Shown here piece after piece: positions 39,760-51,591 of a stretch of DNA of 64,000 nt. The DNA lies in NCBI GenBank assembly GCA_964035015.1, contig OZ036003.1, positions 9,551,330 to 9,615,329 of the forward strand, given 5' to 3'. Below the pieces are notes generated by a model. The model saw only the letters and a program-made list of their open reading frames with translations, made no database searches and was not told the origin of the DNA. The translations under genes and the position numbers were made by a program. The number at the start of each line of letters is the position of its first letter. Within the stretch, counting starts at the first letter, position 1. The stretch comes from Corallium rubrum. Taxonomy: Eukaryota > Cnidaria > Anthozoa > Scleralcyonacea > Coralliidae.

Positions 39760-41250
39760 ATAAATAAAGGACGCTTAATTAACGAAAAGATGCCCATATT
39801 AGAAGACAATTGTATATCTATACTACAATAATCAAACCAAAAATAATATTTAGCTCTGATTTGATTAAATAAAAGCAGATATAGTTTATGTTAACGATGA
39901 ATCCATATCTGTAGCGAATATACATAAGTCTTCCAGGAATAGTCCTTGCACTGAATTTCCAAGAAAACTAGTGGCATCGTTTTCTAAGAAGAAAAGTGTT
40001 TAGTGCTTACCAGGAAAACAGGACATTGTTGACATTTTGGTTTAATTATTTATGCCTCCTACTTTTAAATTATATATAAAGAGAATGTATAATTAGTCAT
40101 AATAAAGCTTGGATTTTCAAACAACCAAAATATAAAACGAATATCAAATTACATTGCAATTTGACTTCAGGCAAAAAGTGACTTGAGACAGTGCAATTCG
40201 CTTGAAACCAATAGCATATTAGACTATTTCGGTTTTCGTACAGACCGAGCGACAAACAAGGCAAATTCTATTTCTAATTCCAATGCGAAGACCATCAAAT
40301 AAAATATTAATAGAGAGTTTATCATATGGCTTTTGGTTCATTTTCTTTGTAGGTTCTGAACGCTATTTTCGTCTTCGAAGTTTGCTGTTACCTTACCTGT
40401 CCGGTTTTTCGCCTCGCTTCTTGTTTACACCAGTTCGGTTTTCATTTGTCGAGTTTTTAGGTAAACAGCTTTAAAGAAAACCAGTATATGTTCCAAGCAC
40501 ATTACATTGTTCGCAATGTTGAATAAAGATTCCTAGTTCTCTTTTATTTGTATTTAAATCAACCCAAAAATTTTCCCGTCAAAACTTACAGTTCGCTTCC
40601 GAGAAAAAGCGTATTGACCTGGGAATCAATACTGGAGGTTTCAATACCAGCTTGCGTTGTTTTGCAATTGCAAATGAAAACCCATAGTTTCGATTTTGCC
40701 ACTCACGCTTGCAAAATAAGAAACATACCTGTGACGTTACATGTCAGTAAAAAAAAAGTTTGAAACTGATAAAAAAAATTCTAAAACAAACACATACTAA
40801 ATTTAAATCACGTTCTGTGGCCTTCGATCTTCACGGTATAAAACTAAAAGACAAATTCGTCACTTGATTTATAAAAATGATTTATAAAAATCAACGTAAG
40901 TATAACCAATTTTACGGATTTTTGCCAAAACAATACTTAAACATTAAACAATCTATTACAAGTTTTCTTACACAAATCATACCATAACATACACATAGAT
41001 TCAGCGTTCGGAATCTCATCAATCAGTTTACAATGTCTTTCGTAAAAGTCAAATTACAATATTATATACATACTCTCTGTATTACATACAGTAGATATAT
41101 AGATTATTAAGACTACTTTCAGTAGCAAGTTAGACTAAATTATTGTGACTCAGGTTGGAAAAAAAGCAACAGGTTTTTTGATCTACAATTTTGCATTTTA
41201 GGCATTCTCCAAGGTTTTTCATGAAAATGGTATTTGTGTTCTGAGAATTA
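39760..41250. other. Intergenic, no gene seen
   Basis: The left part (to about 40030) is the diverged upstream segment of unit D (AAGCAGATATAGTTTATG, ACCAGGAAAACAGGACATTG). The remainder is AT-rich and without recognisable genes or elements. Confidence 0.5.
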
Positions 41251-41273
41251 GAGAAAGAAAGACACACACAGAA

Positions 41274-41562
<289 letters not shown>

Positions 41563-41659
41563 ATAGAAGCAGACGGCCAGAAAAAGGCAGAGACATAAAA
41601 AGATATCAAAACTAAAACAATGCATGTCAACATTAACAAAAGATTTTCATAATATAATC

Positions 41660-43144
41660 TTATCTAGACCGCAAACACAGCACACATACACATCTCTTCT
41701 TGATAACGGTGACTATTTGATCAGAAACTCCGCAGATTTCTTGATCAACAAAAGTTTTACTTTCACGACCAAGAATGTTGACGTGATAAATTTGTGTGGG
41801 TTGCTCACGAAATTTAGCAGGTAAAGCAATAAGCCATTTCTTACTATTGCGACAAGGATGCTCAAACCTAAGTTCAGACTTTTCAGTTTTCATATCCAAT
41901 TTAACATCACCGGTGAGTTCAAAATTTTTTTTGATTTTGTCGCGCACCTCTTTAGCAAACTTCTGAACCTCGCTCTCCATATCAACATTATCTGCATGTT
42001 CTTGAGAACAAAGCGAATCACCTTTGACCTGAGGTGCGGTTGTAGTAACAGGATCAGCTGAACTTAAGGAAGAAAAGCCGATATGGCAATCAAACCAGCA
42101 TTTAACGGCCGAAAGAATACTATCAACTGAATCAAATTTCTCATTCGGATGTTTGACTTCGAAGATGTAAAGCTGTTCTGGTAAACGACAGACAACCTTC
42201 GCTGGTTTTTCAGGAAAGGTCACAGGGAAGTGAACGGTGCATTTTATTTGGTTGGCTTCCAATTTCAATTCAACATCACCTGTAGAAGGCTCGCGATGAA
42301 AGACGACTGTTTTTAAATCTTTGACCATTGAAGTAACCTTTTCCTGGACTTGCTTTAAAATCATTTCTCCGGCGTCGTTTAGCTTTGGGGCTGGCTTCGG
42401 TGCGGTGGATGAAGAGGGTGACTGGGAGGATAAAGAAAGATGGGTTTGTGTTTGCGCAGAAGGACTCTTGCCAAGTTCCCCACTTTCGTTTTCAAAAGTC
42501 TCCCAACAGTCTGAGCCGTTGTTGCTTCCTCGACTCTGGCCAGTAGACAACGGTGTTCCACTTTGGAGCTTTTCCCGAATGGCCGGTACATTTCTCAAAG
42601 GATTTTCCGTAACTTGATTGCTGGGCTGAGACCCAGACAATATACTTAGAATTGCAGATATGTGTTGATTTCTGTCCATAAATAGGTATGTTTGGATGTC
42701 TGCTTTCCCCTCGCTGAACTTTAATAGAATGCATGCTTTGAGTTTCTGTCCGTCGCCGCGAGAATAGAAACGTTCTACGACGGCCTTGTCGCTCGCACTC
42801 GGCTCACTCGAAGTTACAGACGGATTAAAACGCCATTTCCCGATGTGACACAGCATGTATTTCTCTTCAAGTAAAATCTTCAAGTCATCAACTCCTTCTC
42901 GGCTAGAGACGGCACTGGAGTTGAGACTAGATGTTTTGGTTATCCCCGAGACGAGATGAACTACAGCATGACCTGAGTTGGTCCACAGCCCAAACAAATC
43001 ACCAACGCTTTCCTTCTTTCGATGTTGTTGGAATTGTTTGCGAATTTCGTCAATCTCACACTGATGAATGTAAACCATAAAACTACTGCTTGTTCGAGAT
43101 GCCATGTTTTGATCAACAAACAAATAGTCTGTCGGCAGAACCAA
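41660..43144 (-). CDS. Divergent JAB-like pseudoenzyme with two E2/RWD-like repeats, copy E
   Basis: 494 residues from the first ATG; Met14 (MASRTSS) is an alternative start nearer to the family's usual N-terminus. Domain order equals copies A-D. The Glu is kept (ESVGDLFGLW, Glu45) and SxxD is kept (EPSASD, 116-119), but the HSH is replaced by Arg-Phe-Asn (GKWRFN, 105-107), so no zinc site. E2/RWD-like repeats sit at about 260-355 (CTVHFPVTFPEKPAKVV) and 395-494 (KWLIALPAKFREQPTQI), ending CVCVLC. The frame is long and open despite strong divergence, which argues for selection as a non-catalytic protein. Confidence 0.78.
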   Translation of the reverse strand: MVLPTDYLFVDQNMASRTSSSFMVYIHQCEIDEIRKQFQQHRKKESVGDLFGLWTNSGHAVVHLVSGITKTSSLNSSAVSSREGVDDLKILLEEKYMLCHIGKWRFNPSVTSSEPSASDKAVVERFYSRGDGQKLKACILLKFSEGKADIQTYLFMDRNQHISAILSILSGSQPSNQVTENPLRNVPAIREKLQSGTPLSTGQSRGSNNGSDCWETFENESGELGKSPSAQTQTHLSLSSQSPSSSTAPKPAPKLNDAGEMILKQVQEKVTSMVKDLKTVVFHREPSTGDVELKLEANQIKCTVHFPVTFPEKPAKVVCRLPEQLYIFEVKHPNEKFDSVDSILSAVKCWFDCHIGFSSLSSADPVTTTAPQVKGDSLCSQEHADNVDMESEVQKFAKEVRDKIKKNFELTGDVKLDMKTEKSELRFEHPCRNSKKWLIALPAKFREQPTQIYHVNILGRESKTFVDQEICGVSDQIVTVIKKRCVCVLCLRSR

Positions 43145-43589
43145 ATGTTGAGTGCGAGTTTAATATTGCTGCACGTCTTCTGTTAGACGAATCATTTGAA
43201 ATAACGAAAGTGAAAGCTGAGGATTCAAGGAATTGTGATTCAACTGAAAGAATGACGACTATGATTGCAATTTGGTTTCTCTTCTCCTGAACTCGTTTGT
43301 TCGACTGGTTTTCATGCTGCATGGGGGGCTTTACACTTCCCAGTATTTCAAACGGAAGTAAATTCCAAGAAATATGTGGTTTAATAATCTCAAGAGTTCA
43401 TGACGACGCATTCTTATTCATGTTCATATACATTCTTATACTATATGACACATTCCATCGGGCCTCGTCTAGGTAAAATTATTCTCCGTCAGCATTGAAT
43501 TGTATATAACTGCATGCTATGCGCAACAAAGGGCACCTTTACAACCAGCTTTACACGAAGCATCAAGAACCGACCCCGGTGGGTTGGGA

Positions 43590-43870
43590 GTATTTCGAGC
43601 TTCGAGCTTAGCTTTAGCGCAACAGGATTTATGTTTCTTGAGGGGGACATTGGGATTTTCGGTATTGTGGTGTTTTTCGTGCGGTATTTCGGTAATTTTG
43701 CTGCTTCGATACGGTATTCGGTTTTATTCATTTTAGCAGTTTTGGTATTCAATAAGTTTTCGACGCGGTACTGCGGTATTTCACGATTTTTTTTTGCGGT
43801 ATTGCGGTTCGGAGTACCCCCCAATGTCCTCCTCTTTCTTCAGACAGGTCGAAAGCTCGAAAGCTAAGCA
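43590..43870. repeat. Possible MITE with GGTATTTCGG-type internal repeats
   Basis: TTCGAGCTTCGAGCTTAGC at the left is roughly mirrored by TCGAAAGCTCGAAAGCTAAG at the right. The interior repeats GGTATT-C/T-CGG units. Frames in it show no family resemblance. The remainder of 43145-44403 is AT-rich without a recognised gene. Confidence 0.45.
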
Positions 43871-44403
43871 ATAAACAACAAACGCATAGTGTTACCAAAA
43901 ATCACCGCTTCTAAATATGGTTTTAAACCTATTTTAATTTTCATACATATAATATACACTATTTAATATTTTGAATATTAATGAGTTTTGAATATACATT
44001 TAACTCAGAAACAAACTATAAATATCCATCACTGCGGCTGCCAGCTAAATAAGTTTACCAGCTACATACATGGTAATTATAATTAAGTGAAATGCTGCAC
44101 CGCCTTGTTGATTTTCGGGTGAGCAGAACGAGTAGTTAACACAGTGAATTTGGAATTAGTAGAGTGCACGTGCTTTTAGCCATTAGAAATAAAGATATCA
44201 TTAGCATTGTATAATAACAAATATCACAAATAGAGCCTTTGCACTTAATCCCTTGGTAGAGGAAAAATACTTCTATAAACAATGAAATTTTCGTTAATGA
44301 TTCGCTCTGTTGAACTGTGGACTTTTGAAAATGTCTTCCAGATTGGCCGTTTTGATGTCATGCGCAAAGCCAACTAAAGGGTCTAAATAGTCCAGTAATG
44401 TTT

Positions 44404-45336
44404 TCACAAGATGCTGCAACAACAACAATCGTCATCTGAGTGGTGCCGTGATCGATCGTCGTGATGTCTGCATTCACAGCAAGAAACGTCACGACGGCAC
44501 TGGCGGCATACATATGCATATACATATTGTTGTTCATCTCTGCCGAAGCGTTGTCGTGGGTACATATGACCACCACTCCCTGGCTGAGAGACAGGAACAA
44601 ACCCACCCACCTCCCGTCGTCCATCAGCCGTCTTTTCAAAATGCAACAACTCGCCCCCTCCTTTAATAGACCTTTTCTTCTTCGACTGACGATCATTACT
44701 GGCATTTACAAGGCCGCAATTTGACCTCACACCCTCACACGTTTTCCTTTCCTTCGAGTCTCGTTCCTGGTTTTTATACTCGACATTCGAAACACGATCC
44801 TCTGCCCCTAAGCTCATGTTCTGCACGATTGACGAATTCTCTCTGAGGGGACTATTTCCGTTCAAGATGCACAACTTCATACTCAGCATCTGTTTTTTCC
44901 CACCAGACGAGTCGAATAAGGAGAACGTCATGGATACTTTCGGGACATTCTGTTTGACCTCAATCGAAGCAATTAGTAGGAGAAACCTGCCGGGGGTTGG
45001 CAAGTGCCGCCATATTGTTGCCGCATCACCAGTACTCGGGCCCGGCAAGTTCATAGTATGATGTGAATGCCATCCGCCAATGTTACATAAGCCTTCGGTA
45101 GTTGTCAGAAAGCCGCCAACGTCGTTTAGGTATTGCTCGTCTTGAAAAAACGACGTTTGAGCTCGTTTGCAGTTCTTTCCAGGGCCAAGCACGGCCTGTA
45201 CGACGACTTGACTTTCACTTTGCCACAGACCGAACAAATCTCCACCAGTTTCAATCCGCTTGTATTGTAACGTCCAATTGCTAATCAAGGCCGCTTCTGA
45301 TTCGTAAATGAACACCGTCAAAGGATTCGAGCTCAT
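44404..45336 (-). CDS. JAB/JAMM protease without E2-like repeats, CaaX-ended, copy F
   Basis: 310 residues. JAB domain 1-150 with a full metal site: Glu29 (ETGGDLFGLW), His90 and His92 (GGWHSH), Ser101 and Asp104 (GPSTGD). After a short linker the E2/RWD-like repeats are absent; instead there is a Cys/His-rich tail (CRQCRRDVSCCECRHH) and the last ten residues are DDDCCCCSIL. A terminal C-S-I-L fits a CaaX box of the geranylgeranyl class, with three upstream Cys that could be palmitoylated, so the protein may be membrane-anchored. The alternative is that the tail is read-through after a lost 3' exon. JAB call firm; lipid anchor inferred. Confidence 0.75.
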   Translation of the reverse strand: MSSNPLTVFIYESEAALISNWTLQYKRIETGGDLFGLWQSESQVVVQAVLGPGKNCKRAQTSFFQDEQYLNDVGGFLTTTEGLCNIGGWHSHHTMNLPGPSTGDAATIWRHLPTPGRFLLLIASIEVKQNVPKVSMTFSLFDSSGGKKQMLSMKLCILNGNSPLRENSSIVQNMSLGAEDRVSNVEYKNQERDSKERKTCEGVRSNCGLVNASNDRQSKKKRSIKGGGELLHFEKTADGRREVGGFVPVSQPGSGGHMYPRQRFGRDEQQYVYAYVCRQCRRDVSCCECRHHDDRSRHHSDDDCCCCSIL

Positions 45337-45905
45337 AATGCCAGCAATGCCGATTACATTTATAAACGAAACCCAAAGGCGACGGAAGTTGCATTCGTCG
45401 TTGACGATTTACAAGGAATTTGGAGAAATTCCTTGGAACCGAGTTTCCGGCTTGTTAAGGTGGCTCCGCGCTGCTTCGTAGATTACCTTTTATGGTCACA
45501 AAGAAGAACGAAAGTAAATGTATTGAGGTTTAAAAAACACCGCTGGCAAACATTTTGCGCATGTGCGACATCCGAGCTCGTCCTCTGAAAAAGAGCGGGA
45601 AAACACTGAAATATTAATTGGACTGGTTGGTCCAAGAGTCCGACACAAAAGACTCAAAAGTTAAAATTATAATTTGTACATGGCTTCCTCGTCAAAATTG
45701 TAACATATTCTGAATTTACCCCTTCGTAATTTTCTTCACCCTTTCTTTAAAACACAAATGAATAGTCGAGTCTTACTTAATCTTCGCTGTCTGGTTGTTG
45801 TCGCCACGGCTAGTTCCCACTTCTCTTGCAATGTTTACTCAGCGAATTCACGCATGCGCAAACCTAGTCAAACCGGATGCTCTCTTGCGTACGACTTTGC
45901 AATAT

Positions 45906-46563
45906 TGATACGCAACATTGCAATTTTGATTGACGGATTCAATCAGTAACTTGCAAACACTTTACGATCACGATTCCTCGACGGGTTGCCCTAAAATGTC
46001 ATTTTAATTACCTCCAAGTATAACATCACACTTATGTGTTGCTCGATGTTTAAAACCAATATTTTAAGTAACCCGTCGAGGAATAGTGATAAAGCGTTTG
46101 TAAGTTGTTGATTGAGACCCCCGTTTACACGATGCCGTTACAATTTGAAAACGGAACAAAGTCATGCCGTTTAGGCTTTGCGTTTACACGATACCGGCAC
46201 AAAAATGACATGAAAACGGCACAAAATGAAGATGGGTTCCTTGGCGGCATGAAATGAAAACGGAACACTAACCGGTATCGTGCGAGGTATCGCGTGAACG
46301 CCCGTGCCGTAACAGTTAGATGACGGTAATCACGATATATACGACCACAGTATTCGGGTCAGCAGTACTCACAAAGTCTTCTCAATTCTCATTGGAAGAG
46401 AATAGTCACATGCTAACCGTCATTATATTATACTGGCACCGTGTAAACGCAAGACTTTTTGGCCTGTATTTGCATGCCGGCATGATTTTGTTCCGTTTTC
46501 AAATTGTACCGGCATCTTGTAGGTCTGAGTCCGTCAATCAAAATTGCAATGTTGCGTATCAAA
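45906..46563. mobile_element. Nested TIR elements, ~660 bp
   Basis: Outer arms 45906-45938 and 46530-46563 are exact mirrors around GCAACATTGCAATTTTGATT. Inside lie a mirrored pair at 45948-46110 (CACGATTCCTCGACGGGTT / AACCCGTCGAGGAATAGTG) and a GTTTACACGATGCCG-type MITE at about 46119-46530 (AATTTGAAAACGGAAC mirrored by GTTCCGTTTTCAAATT). No coding frames. Confidence 0.7.
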
Positions 46564-47066
46564 TAAACGTTTCAGTTAAAGTTAGAAACTTTTAAAATAT
46601 AATAATAAATTAATAATCTTTATTGAGGATGCCAACATCACCATAAAGTGTCTTACAGAGTGGTTCTCAGAAAAATATTTCTTTGTTTGTGAAAAATCAG
46701 AGCAATGTGACAATGCCGTTTGGCCTTTTCTGTCATAAATTCGAAAGAAAATGCCTAGGTTTTGTCAAGTGTACACCTGCTTCAAAAATCAAAACAAAAT
46801 CTAAGATCAGCGACTGCCTTCATCGAAAGCCTGGAATTCTGGAAGTGAACTGTATGGATCGTTTTCACTCACGTGATCGGTGGCCTGGCCCGTTGGGGGT
46901 GGTGAAACAATACGAAACGTTTGAATAAGAATGGTTAAATTCCCACTGGATAAAGATATGCACCAATATGACCGCAATTTCACTGTTTCGGTGCATTGTA
47001 ATATGGCTGCCATTTCATTGTTTCGGTGCACCAGTGCCAGTTCATTGTCTTGGTGCACCAATATGG

Positions 47067-47703
47067 CAGTGGCGTAGCCAGGGTCCATACATTGGAGGGG
47101 CCGAGCGCCGAAGGCGCGAGGTGCTCCCCTGGAAAAACTTTGAATTCTGGGGCCTCTGCGATGTGATTTCCTGCGTTTTGTGGGCTCGAGTTAAAATAAT
47201 TTAGAACATAACAAGTAGTACACATAAAAAGATATTTTTATGGTTTCACAAGAAAGTTTAGCTAATATATCTTTGTGTATAAAGAAAAGTTACATTTGTA
47301 AAAACACATGTCGAGGAGCTTCTGCCATTACCATAAAACATAATAGTATTCACAGTACTTCATGTTATACAAATATTTCAGATCGCACTCGTCATCGAAC
47401 AACCTCGGCAATTCTCGGCCAAAAAAAAAATGGTGGGCTTGACCATCGAGTGATTGAAATAATACGCTTGTAATGAAAATTATTACTTGCAGTTAGTAAG
47501 ACCCCAATTATATATATTGTCATCTATTAAAGCACTCACAGGAATGTTGGGAGGATCCAGCGATAATTTCGTACCTCCCCCCCCCTCCACCAATATTTTC
47601 TCCTCGGATTTGGGCTTTTCACAGGGGCTGTCTTGAAGATAATTGGGGGGGGCAGAGCCCCCCCCCCCTTGCCCCCCCTTGCCCCCCCTTGGCTACGCCA
47701 CTG
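47067..47703. mobile_element. hAT-type MITE, 637 bp
   Basis: CAGTGGCGTAGCCAGG at the left and TTGGCTACGCCACTG at the right, with an exact 8-base duplication CAATATGG (47059-47066 and 47704-47711). A GC-rich GCCGAGCGCCGAAGGCGCGAGG hairpin and poly-G/C tracts inside. Just downstream of the LicD-like gene's last exon. Confidence 0.9.
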
Positions 47704-47751
47704 CAATATGGTCGCTGTGACATCAGATGAAAATCAAGAATAGCATTGACG

Positions 47752-50700
47752 TCAGTTCCTGGAAGACATCCACTGTCCGTTCTTACATATATACAGCGCC
47801 TTCGAAACCGCATATCGTTTTTCGAGCACTTTCTTGCGATTATTTGGACACCAAGTGGGCACGTTCATGAAGTTGCATCGGACGAATGGATAAAAGTCTG
47901 TTCTGTTATAACGCTTACCAACATCGGGGTCGTCCAGCATGTTTCCCGCCACACGTGTAAAATGAAAAATATCTACATGATTGTAACCACGAACCAACCT
48001 TGCCAGCGGCTGCACATAAGAACAACTGTCCACTTGTTCCTTCACTTTCTGATAGAGAATTTACAGACGAGGGAAAGAAATTAAAAAACAGTGTTACTTA
48101 CACATGCTTACTACCGATTACCATTCCTGTCACTATCACAGTAGTATTGCTGTTACTATTACCATTAAAAATTACCATGTTATCATTACCATTCCTACGT
48201 TACCATTACTACGTGACCATTAGTACGCTATCATTACCAAGTTATCATTAAACACTTATTTACTGGTGCCGAGAATGGCGCCGAGGGAAACAGTGTGTTT
48301 TGTGGCCCCGAGACTGCCGTTGTTTCCCGAGGCGAAGCCGATCGAGGCAACAACGAACAGTCGAGTTCGAGGGGCCACAAAATACACTGTTTTCCCGAGG
48401 TACCAGTAAATAAGTGTTATGTTATATATCAAATGTCAAATGACAACAAAAATGTTGAGTAAAATCTTCAGACATTGTTTTTAAGAAAGAAAATTGGAGA
48501 AAACAAAGATAAACTGAACCTGACCATCTACTTCCGGTTTTGATATTTTTCGCTACGGAAAAATTTAATACCATGCTACATTACCATATTGCCATTATCA
48601 TATTACCATTATCACGTACCATTACGACATTACTATCAGTTACAGTTACCATTATCACCTTATCATTATCAAATTATCATCACCATGTTATCATCACCAT
48701 ATTACCATTACCATGTTACCATTACCACTAAACATTACCAATTTACCATGTTACCATTACCACTAAACATTACCAATTTACCATGTTACCATTACCATTA
48801 AACATTACCAATTTACCATGTTACCATTACCATTACCATTACCATTACCATTACCATTACCATTACCATTACAGAGCCTGAAATAATTTTAAAATTTGTC
48901 CGGCAAAACTTCCGAGCAAAATGAAATTTGACCGGAAATTTTCAAATTTGGTCGGAAATTTTTTAGTTTTAAGTTCGACCCCCTCCGTTGAGTAAATTCT
49001 GTCAAGCATACAGTAAATCACTCTACTTGTTATTTGTAATAATAAAACACAAATGTTTAATTCTGAATTGCGTATTAGTTATAGTGAATAATAATTTAAT
49101 TAAAATGGTAACTATGAAACAACTTTAAACTGAAAAGCTGGATTACACGATAAGTTTCTGTGATTACAATGGCGTCAATCGCAGTTTAACGCAATGGTTT
49201 TGAATTAAAAATCACGCACTGTTGTTATCTCGACTCGACAACCTGGAAGATAAAGAATATGTTTCCTCGACATTTTGAGCTCAGGACCTTCGTCAGGAGA
49301 GTCAAATAAGCTTATTTGATCAGCCTATTTAACTGTCCTGATCATGAAGGGCCTTTGCTCGAAACGTCGAGGAAACGTATTCTTTATCTTCCAGGTCATC
49401 AAATTAACAACAATGAAAGCAGTCACTCTGAATCGTAACTCACTGTCACACACTTAAGTTAACTAAACTTTGTTTAAAGCATACTCTGATCGAAGAAATT
49501 TTGATAGTGCACTGTAAATTGTAAAACCAATTTTAACTCAAAACTGATGGAAAATCCAATGGAAATTTAACAAGAAAAATGGAGTGTTGAGCACCGACCC
49601 GATCATTTAAAAAAAACAGATTATTTTTTTTTCAAAATTTGTCCGGACAAAATTTCCGATCATTTCAGCATTTGGTTGGAAAAACTGGAATTTGGTCGGA
49701 AAACCGCCGGCCGTTATTTCAAGCTCTGCCATTACCATTACCATTAAACATTACCAATTTACCATGTTACCATTACCATTAAACATTACCAATTTACCAA
49801 TTTACCATGTTACCATTACCATTAAACATTACCAATTTACCATGTTACCATTACCACTAAACATTACCATTACCATGTTACCATTACCACTAAACATTAC
49901 CAATTTACCATGTTACCATTACCACTAAACATTACCAATTTACCATGTTACCATTACCACTAAACATTACCAATTTACCATGTTACCATTACCACTAAAC
50001 ATTACCAATTTACCATGTTACCATGACCATTAAACACTACCAATTTACCATGTTACCATTACCATTACCATTAAACATTACCACATTACCAAAACAACAA
50101 TCAAAATATAGTAAGGTTAGATATACTGGTGAAACAGAGAACGTTTCGAGCGAAGGCCCTTCGTTAGAGACGTTTCTCTCTGACGAAGGGCCTTCGCTCG
50201 AAACGTTACCTACGTTTTCTGTTTCGGCAGTATGTCTAACCTTTATACTATATGTCGATTGTTGTTTCTACACTGCCTACACAGCACGCTGCTTTTATTA
50301 CCAAAACAATTGCCTAAGTAATTTTTTGACTAGTTTAGGATTTTTTCTTAAGCATAAACTTAGACTTAAAACGAATTGCCCAAGTGTAATTTCTTGACCA
50401 GTAGTTTTAACAAAAACATCGTATTGTCGAGCTAACAAGAAGTACTTATGAATTCTTTCCACCTGCTACCGCTGACCCACTTTTTAAGAATAGTTCGAAT
50501 GCCCGACCGGGTGGTCAAGATTCGGTTTATGTGGATCAAACTCCCGTCTACAATTGTTAGAAAAAAAAGTACAATAATTTGGCGTTAGCCAGGGGAAATC
50601 AGGACAGTGCGAATTAAAGGTTTTTCAGCCCAGAGTATAAATTAATCATTGTAGTGTATAATTACAAACTATTGTACGTGCGTCAGTAAAAAACATCCCT

Positions 50701-51225
50701 CAAAAGATTTACCTTGCCTTCGCAGTTCCATCTCTGACGATCGTCCTCGACTTTAGTATCAAACTCAGGGTGAACAACCAAATGGAACTTCCTATCGGCT
50801 CCCTGTTTGAAATTCCGTTCTTGTGAAAGTCTCTGTATGGCTTTGAAGTAGGCATCGTCAACCAAAACATCCACGTCTTCATCCCACGGTATTACATCGC
50901 CGTCCCGATATTGACCCAACAAGGAACCCATAGCGAGTACATACTCGATGTTATTACGCGTAGCAAATGTATCCCAATGTCTAAGCAAGGCAATGAACTC
51001 TTTACGATTCCTGTTAGTAGAACACGGTTTACCGATATAACCGTAGAACGTTGATGTAGACGGCGAGTCTGTGTTGCGAAGCGATAATAACGCCTGCCTA
51101 ATATATTGAATGCGACTATGCTTTCCTGTATTATAAATTAACTCAATGTATATCAATACCAGAGCAAGCGAGACCAAAGCCAGTAGAAGTACCTGGCTTC
51201 TTGGACTCGATAAGAGAGAACACAT
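47752..51225 (-). CDS. LicD/FKRP-like membrane protein, two exons
   Basis: Exon 1 is 51225-50713 (donor GTAAAT) and exon 2 is 48048-47752 (acceptor CTATCAG), phase 0, about 269 residues in total. An N-terminal signal-anchor lies at about residues 11-33. The LicD-type nucleotidyltransferase core is YVLAMGSLLGQYRDGDVIPW followed by DEDVDVLVD (Asp115, 117, 119), and exon 2 supplies the block YNHVDIFHF ... GKRYN with NVPTWCPNN. The family includes bacterial LicD phosphocholine transferases and the animal Golgi proteins fukutin and FKRP (ribitol-phosphate transfer). Donor or acceptor specificity cannot be told. An alternative 3' splice after LYI would move the C-terminus. Confidence 0.75.
48249..48420. 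mobile_element. Palindromic MITE, ~172 bp
   Basis: AACACTTATTTACTGGTGCC at the left is mirrored by GGTACCAGTAAATAAGTGTT at the right, with TTTGTGGCCCCGAG / CGAGGGGCCACAAAA inside. It lies in the LicD intron. Confidence 0.75.
48570..50086 (+). repeat. ATTACC / TTACCATTACCATTAAACA minisatellite, split by an insertion
   Basis: ATTACC hexamers and a ~36-base unit (ACATTACCAATTTACCATGT plus TACCATTACCAYTAA) run from about 48570 to 48871 and again from 49728 to 50086. The array is interrupted by the TIR element 48872-49727. It lies within the LicD-like gene's intron. Confidence 0.9.
48872..49727. mobile_element. TIR element inserted in the ATTACC array, ~856 bp
   Basis: CAGAGCCTGAAATAATTTT at the left, mirrored loosely by GTTATTTCAAGCTCTG at the right, with repeated TTTGGTCGGAAA and TTTGTCCGG blocks inside. 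Target duplication cannot be separated from the microsatellite. A damaged mirrored Penelope-tail-like pair (CCTCGACATTTTGAGC ... GCTCGAAACGTCGAGG) lies inside at 49225-49400. Confidence 0.65.
50090..50275. repeat. Mirrored pair of Penelope-tail repeats
   Basis: Reverse copy then forward copy; the forward half contains CTGACGA-AGGGCCTTCGCTC-GAAAC intact. Both outer ends read CAATC.AAATATAG or its reverse, as at 12050-12240. In the LicD intron. Confidence 0.65.
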
Positions 51226-51591
51226 TTTAGAGAGAGTCTATTTTTACGTCTAGCAATCGCTGAATCTGCATACAACCACTTGTTAATTACCACTTGAAAT
51301 AAGACACGAGGGGAGCAAAGCCGGTGTGACGCGAAATTTCTGACTTGCGAAATTTCTGACTTTTGTCGTTCTGCTCATGCGCAGACACGCGCATGATTGA
51401 CTTCCGGTCAGAAATTTCGCAACTCTTCAAGCTTCATGAATCAGAAGTCCTTTTTCGAAGATATTTTATCTGTAAATGGCGAAATTTCCAATTGACACTG
51501 TCACTGGCTGTCTCGGTGTTGCTTCAACAAAGCCTGAATCGAAAATCTGTAAACATAAGGTATGTAGTCTTTTTTTAGTCTTTGGTTTGTT

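Noticed and set aside
43489..43867. Coding gene from 111-117 residue frames
   Set aside because: Frames arise from GGTATT-type repeats between mirrored ends; no family resemblance.
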